The translations under genes were made by a program, and so were the position numbers. From Euryarchaeota archaeon UBA173 (GTDB lineage Archaea > Thermoplasmatota > Poseidoniia > Poseidoniales > Thalassarchaeaceae), in the NCBI GenBank assembly GCA_002498925.1, contig DAJH01000017.1, positions 14,495 through 22,016 of the forward strand: 7,522 nucleotides of DNA, read 5' to 3'. The notes beneath the pieces are model-generated. The model was not told where the DNA came from, made no database searches, and saw nothing but the letters and a program-made list of their open reading frames with translations. Of the stretch, positions 5,992-7,522 are shown in pieces (positions within the stretch are counted from its first letter, which is position 1; each line of letters begins with the position of its first letter).

Positions 5992-6162
5992 ATGCCCAAA
6001 GTGAGCCTTGACATGCCTAGTGAGATTCTTGCCGATCTAAAGGAGCACGTCGGTGACCACAGAAAATTCGTCAGCGTCGCTGACGCGATAAGAACTGCAT
6101 GTAGGAAAATGCTGGACCAACTTGATGCGATAGACACGCGTAGGGGAAGGGGTGGTGAATGA
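5992..6162 (+). CDS. Ribbon-helix-helix (CopG/Arc-type) DNA-binding protein, putative operon autoregulator
   Basis: This 56-residue protein has the ribbon-helix-helix layout. A short N-terminal strand PKVSLDMP (residues 2-9) would pair in a dimer to enter the DNA major groove. Helix one follows (SEILADLKEHVG, 10-21), then a turn, then helix two (SVADAIRTACRKMLDQLDAI, 28-47) with the typical S-x-A-D-A-I-R pattern. A basic tail (TRRGRGG) ends the protein. No effector domain such as that of NikR is present, so it is a minimal DNA-binding protein. It starts at ATG 5992 behind a TATA-like box and a palindrome. Its TGA stop overlaps the folE start (ATGA), so both are translated from one mRNA. The gene's place at the head of a preQ0 operon suggests control of that pathway. 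An antitoxin role is less likely, because no toxin gene is next to it. Confidence 0.82.
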   Translation: MPKVSLDMPSEILADLKEHVGDHRKFVSVADAIRTACRKMLDQLDAIDTRRGRGGE

Positions 6163-6743
6163 TGGTTAGCAAGAATGACGCTATGGAAGCAGTAGATACG
6201 CTAGTACGATACATCGAGGGTTGCGAAGGGGAACTCAGGGAGGGGCTATCTGAAACGCCCAAGAGAGTGGTAAACTCGTATGATGAGATATTCTCAGGCT
6301 ATAGTCAAAATTCTGGAGAGATCTTAGACTCCACATTCAATGCCGAAGGTTACGATGGAATCGTTCTTCTCAGAGATATGGAGTTTCACAGCACTTGTGA
6401 GCATCATTTGCAACCATTCAGCGGTAGGGGGCACATTGCATACATTCCCGTAGACAGGATTGTCGGAATTAGTAAACTAGCCAGACTTTTGGACGCTCAT
6501 GCAATGAGGCTACAGAACCAAGAGAGGATTACTATGTCGATTGCCGATGATATAGAAGAGCATCTCGGCCCCCTGGGTTGTGCTGTTATTCTTGAGGCCC
6601 AGCATGGTTGCATGAGATGCAGGGGTGTGAGGAAACAGAACGCAGTGATGACAACTAGTGCAATGAGGGGTGTGTTTTTCGAGAAGCCGGAAGCCAGAAC
6701 TGAACTATTGCAATTAATCAGAAATCCTCCAATACAAGGGTGA
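6159..6743 (+). CDS. folE: GTP cyclohydrolase I, FolE type (GCYH-IA)
   Basis: FolE converts GTP to 7,8-dihydroneopterin triphosphate, the first step of preQ0 and pterin synthesis. The 194 residues carry the family motifs: SETPKRVVNSYDE, the zinc site FHSTCEHHLQPF (C80, H83, with H82), GRGHIAYIP, GISKLARLLDAHAMRLQNQERIT, and QHGCMRCRGVRK (H149 and the third zinc ligand C151). These match E. coli Cys110, His112, His113, His179 and Cys181. The frame opens at ATG 6159, overlapping the stop of the preceding gene as ATGA; a second ATG follows at once at 6162. A GGTGGTGA Shine-Dalgarno-like stretch lies within the end of the RHH gene, a few bases upstream. Its position before queE and queC points to 7-deazaguanine synthesis. 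Most characterised archaea use the unrelated-sequence GCYH-IB (MptA) instead. Confidence 0.95.
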   Translation: MMVSKNDAMEAVDTLVRYIEGCEGELREGLSETPKRVVNSYDEIFSGYSQNSGEILDSTFNAEGYDGIVLLRDMEFHSTCEHHLQPFSGRGHIAYIPVDRIVGISKLARLLDAHAMRLQNQERITMSIADDIEEHLGPLGCAVILEAQHGCMRCRGVRKQNAVMTTSAMRGVFFEKPEARTELLQLIRNPPIQG

Positions 6744-6747
6744 AAAA

Positions 6748-7344
6748 ATGCAAACATACCCAATCGTAGAGATATTCCACTCTACCCAAGGAGAGGGTTT
6801 CCATGTCGGAATTCCGCACGTTTTTGTTAGATTCGGCAATTGTAATCTAAGGTGTGAATGGTGCGATACTGATTTTCTTCAATACGAGGAGATGGAAATA
6901 GACGAAATTGTCAGAAGGGTGCTATCCTATGATTGTAATAGGGTTATATTCACTGGCGGTGAGCCAGCGATGCAAGATCTGGATGCTATAGGTAAGAGGT
7001 TGAAACAGTATGATATTTCATTATCTATTGAAACCAATGGCACATTAGAAGTAGACCCTATTATCGATTGGATTTGCGTTAGCCCCAAGGACCAGTTATA
7101 CCCGAATGTTTCAATCAAACAAAGAACTGGTGACGAGCTAAAAGTTGTATACTGCGGACAAGATCTGGAGATGTATGACGATCTTAGAGAGGGCTTCAAT
7201 CACCACTATCTACAACCTTGCTATATCGAATCCGAAAATGTAGAGCAGAACGGCATCAATTTCAGGGCAGTAGAGGAGCTTGTCAAGACGCATCATGGTT
7301 GGAGGCTGAGCCTGCAGACACACAAATGGATGGGTGTCCTATAA
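6748..7344 (+). CDS. queE: 7-carboxy-7-deazaguanine synthase (radical SAM), QueE
   Basis: QueE rearranges 6-carboxy-5,6,7,8-tetrahydropterin to 7-carboxy-7-deazaguanine, with a 4Fe-4S cluster and S-adenosylmethionine. The 198 residues include the N-terminal substrate-binding IFHSTQGEGFHVG, the cluster motif CNLRCEWCDT (C32-x3-C36-x2-C39), the SAM-binding FTGGEP (68-73), SIETNGT (93-99), CVSPK (110-114), and the C-terminal LSLQTHKWMG. The protein is complete and of normal size. It starts four bases after the folE stop with an AGGGTG Shine-Dalgarno-like motif about eight bases before the ATG. Its TAA shares its last base with the queC ATG (TAATG). The 6-carboxy-tetrahydropterin synthase QueD that should act between FolE and QueE is not in the window. 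Confidence 0.96.
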   Translation: MQTYPIVEIFHSTQGEGFHVGIPHVFVRFGNCNLRCEWCDTDFLQYEEMEIDEIVRRVLSYDCNRVIFTGGEPAMQDLDAIGKRLKQYDISLSIETNGTLEVDPIIDWICVSPKDQLYPNVSIKQRTGDELKVVYCGQDLEMYDDLREGFNHHYLQPCYIESENVEQNGINFRAVEELVKTHHGWRLSLQTHKWMGVL

Positions 7345-7522
7345 TGAGGGCTGTGATGGCTTTCTCTGGTGGCATGGATAGCACAGGTCTTCTGTTACAC
7401 CTACTTTCAAGGGGGTACAAAGTAAACTGCATCTCTTACGATTATGGGCAGAAGCACAGCATTGAGATTGAGAGGGCCCGGACTAATATTGAGTACTTCA
7501 GTAAACTAGGAATCTCAGTCGA
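7344..7522 (+). CDS. queC: 7-cyano-7-deazaguanine (preQ0) synthase QueC, 5' part, cut by the right window edge
   Basis: QueC uses ATP and ammonia to turn 7-carboxy-7-deazaguanine into preQ0, which in archaea is inserted into tRNA position 15 by arcTGT for archaeosine synthesis. Only 59 codons are in the window. They show the N-type ATP pyrophosphatase P-loop AFSGGMDSTGLLLHL directly after the start, then the QueC-typical YDYGQKHSIEIERA. The common SGGLDS has Met in place of Leu here. The start ATG overlaps the queE stop by one base, with a GGTG motif eight bases upstream; an in-frame ATG at 7356 is less likely. Confidence 0.93.
   Translation, partial: MRAVMAFSGGMDSTGLLLHLLSRGYKVNCISYDYGQKHSIEIERARTNIEYFSKLGISV

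Noticed and set aside
5992..6162. Ribbon-helix-helix protein as the antitoxin of a toxin-antitoxin pair
   Set aside because: The overlapping downstream gene is a clear FolE and the upstream small protein is in a separate unit; no toxin-like gene is adjacent.
1..7522. CRISPR arrays, insertion sequences, prophage or plasmid genes
   Set aside because: No regularly spaced repeats, transposase or integrase motifs, or target-site duplications were seen on either strand.

Overview
The window looks archaeal, most likely from an uncultured euryarchaeote of the Thermoplasmatota / Marine Group II type. The evidence is an archaeal/eukaryotic-type Kae1, a small DUF5679-like zinc ribbon, a methylmalonyl-CoA mutase whose catalytic chain carries no fused B12 domain, a preQ0 (archaeosine precursor) gene set, heavy use of AGG/AGA and ATA codons, and genes that appear to be leaderless with TATA-like elements about 25 bases before the ATG. 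The phylum is an inference from gene content; the lineage cannot be proven from this window.

Left end (1-1795, minus strand). The first 18 bases are the 5' end of a tRNA gene running off the left edge. A 58-residue four-cysteine zinc-ribbon gene follows (73-249). Positions 250-499 are AT-rich and hold no gene I can support, only a short palindrome and a TATA-like element. Imidazolonepropionase (hutI, histidine degradation) lies at 500-1795, and a 10-bp inverted repeat straddles its stop codon.

Centre (1844-5935, plus strand). kae1 (tRNA t6A synthesis, KEOPS complex) is divergent from hutI. It overlaps a gene for a disordered, basic protein with a small folded C-terminal domain of unknown function. 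Next come the methylmalonyl-CoA mutase catalytic subunit and, one base later, methylmalonyl-CoA epimerase. Together these two handle the propionyl-CoA to succinyl-CoA route; the B12-binding mutase subunit and propionyl-CoA carboxylase are not in the window. A small helical hypothetical protein follows.

Right end (5936-7522, plus strand). A compact operon begins with a promoter containing a perfect 7-4-7 palindrome that abuts a TATA-like box. Its first gene encodes a 56-residue ribbon-helix-helix protein, followed almost without gaps by folE (GTP cyclohydrolase I), queE and the start of queC, which the right edge cuts off. folE, queE and queC make GTP-derived preQ0, the precursor of archaeosine in archaeal tRNA. 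The arrangement suggests that the ribbon-helix-helix protein represses its own promoter and with it the 7-deazaguanine pathway. This is the most interesting hypothesis in the window. queD is not seen and may lie further downstream.
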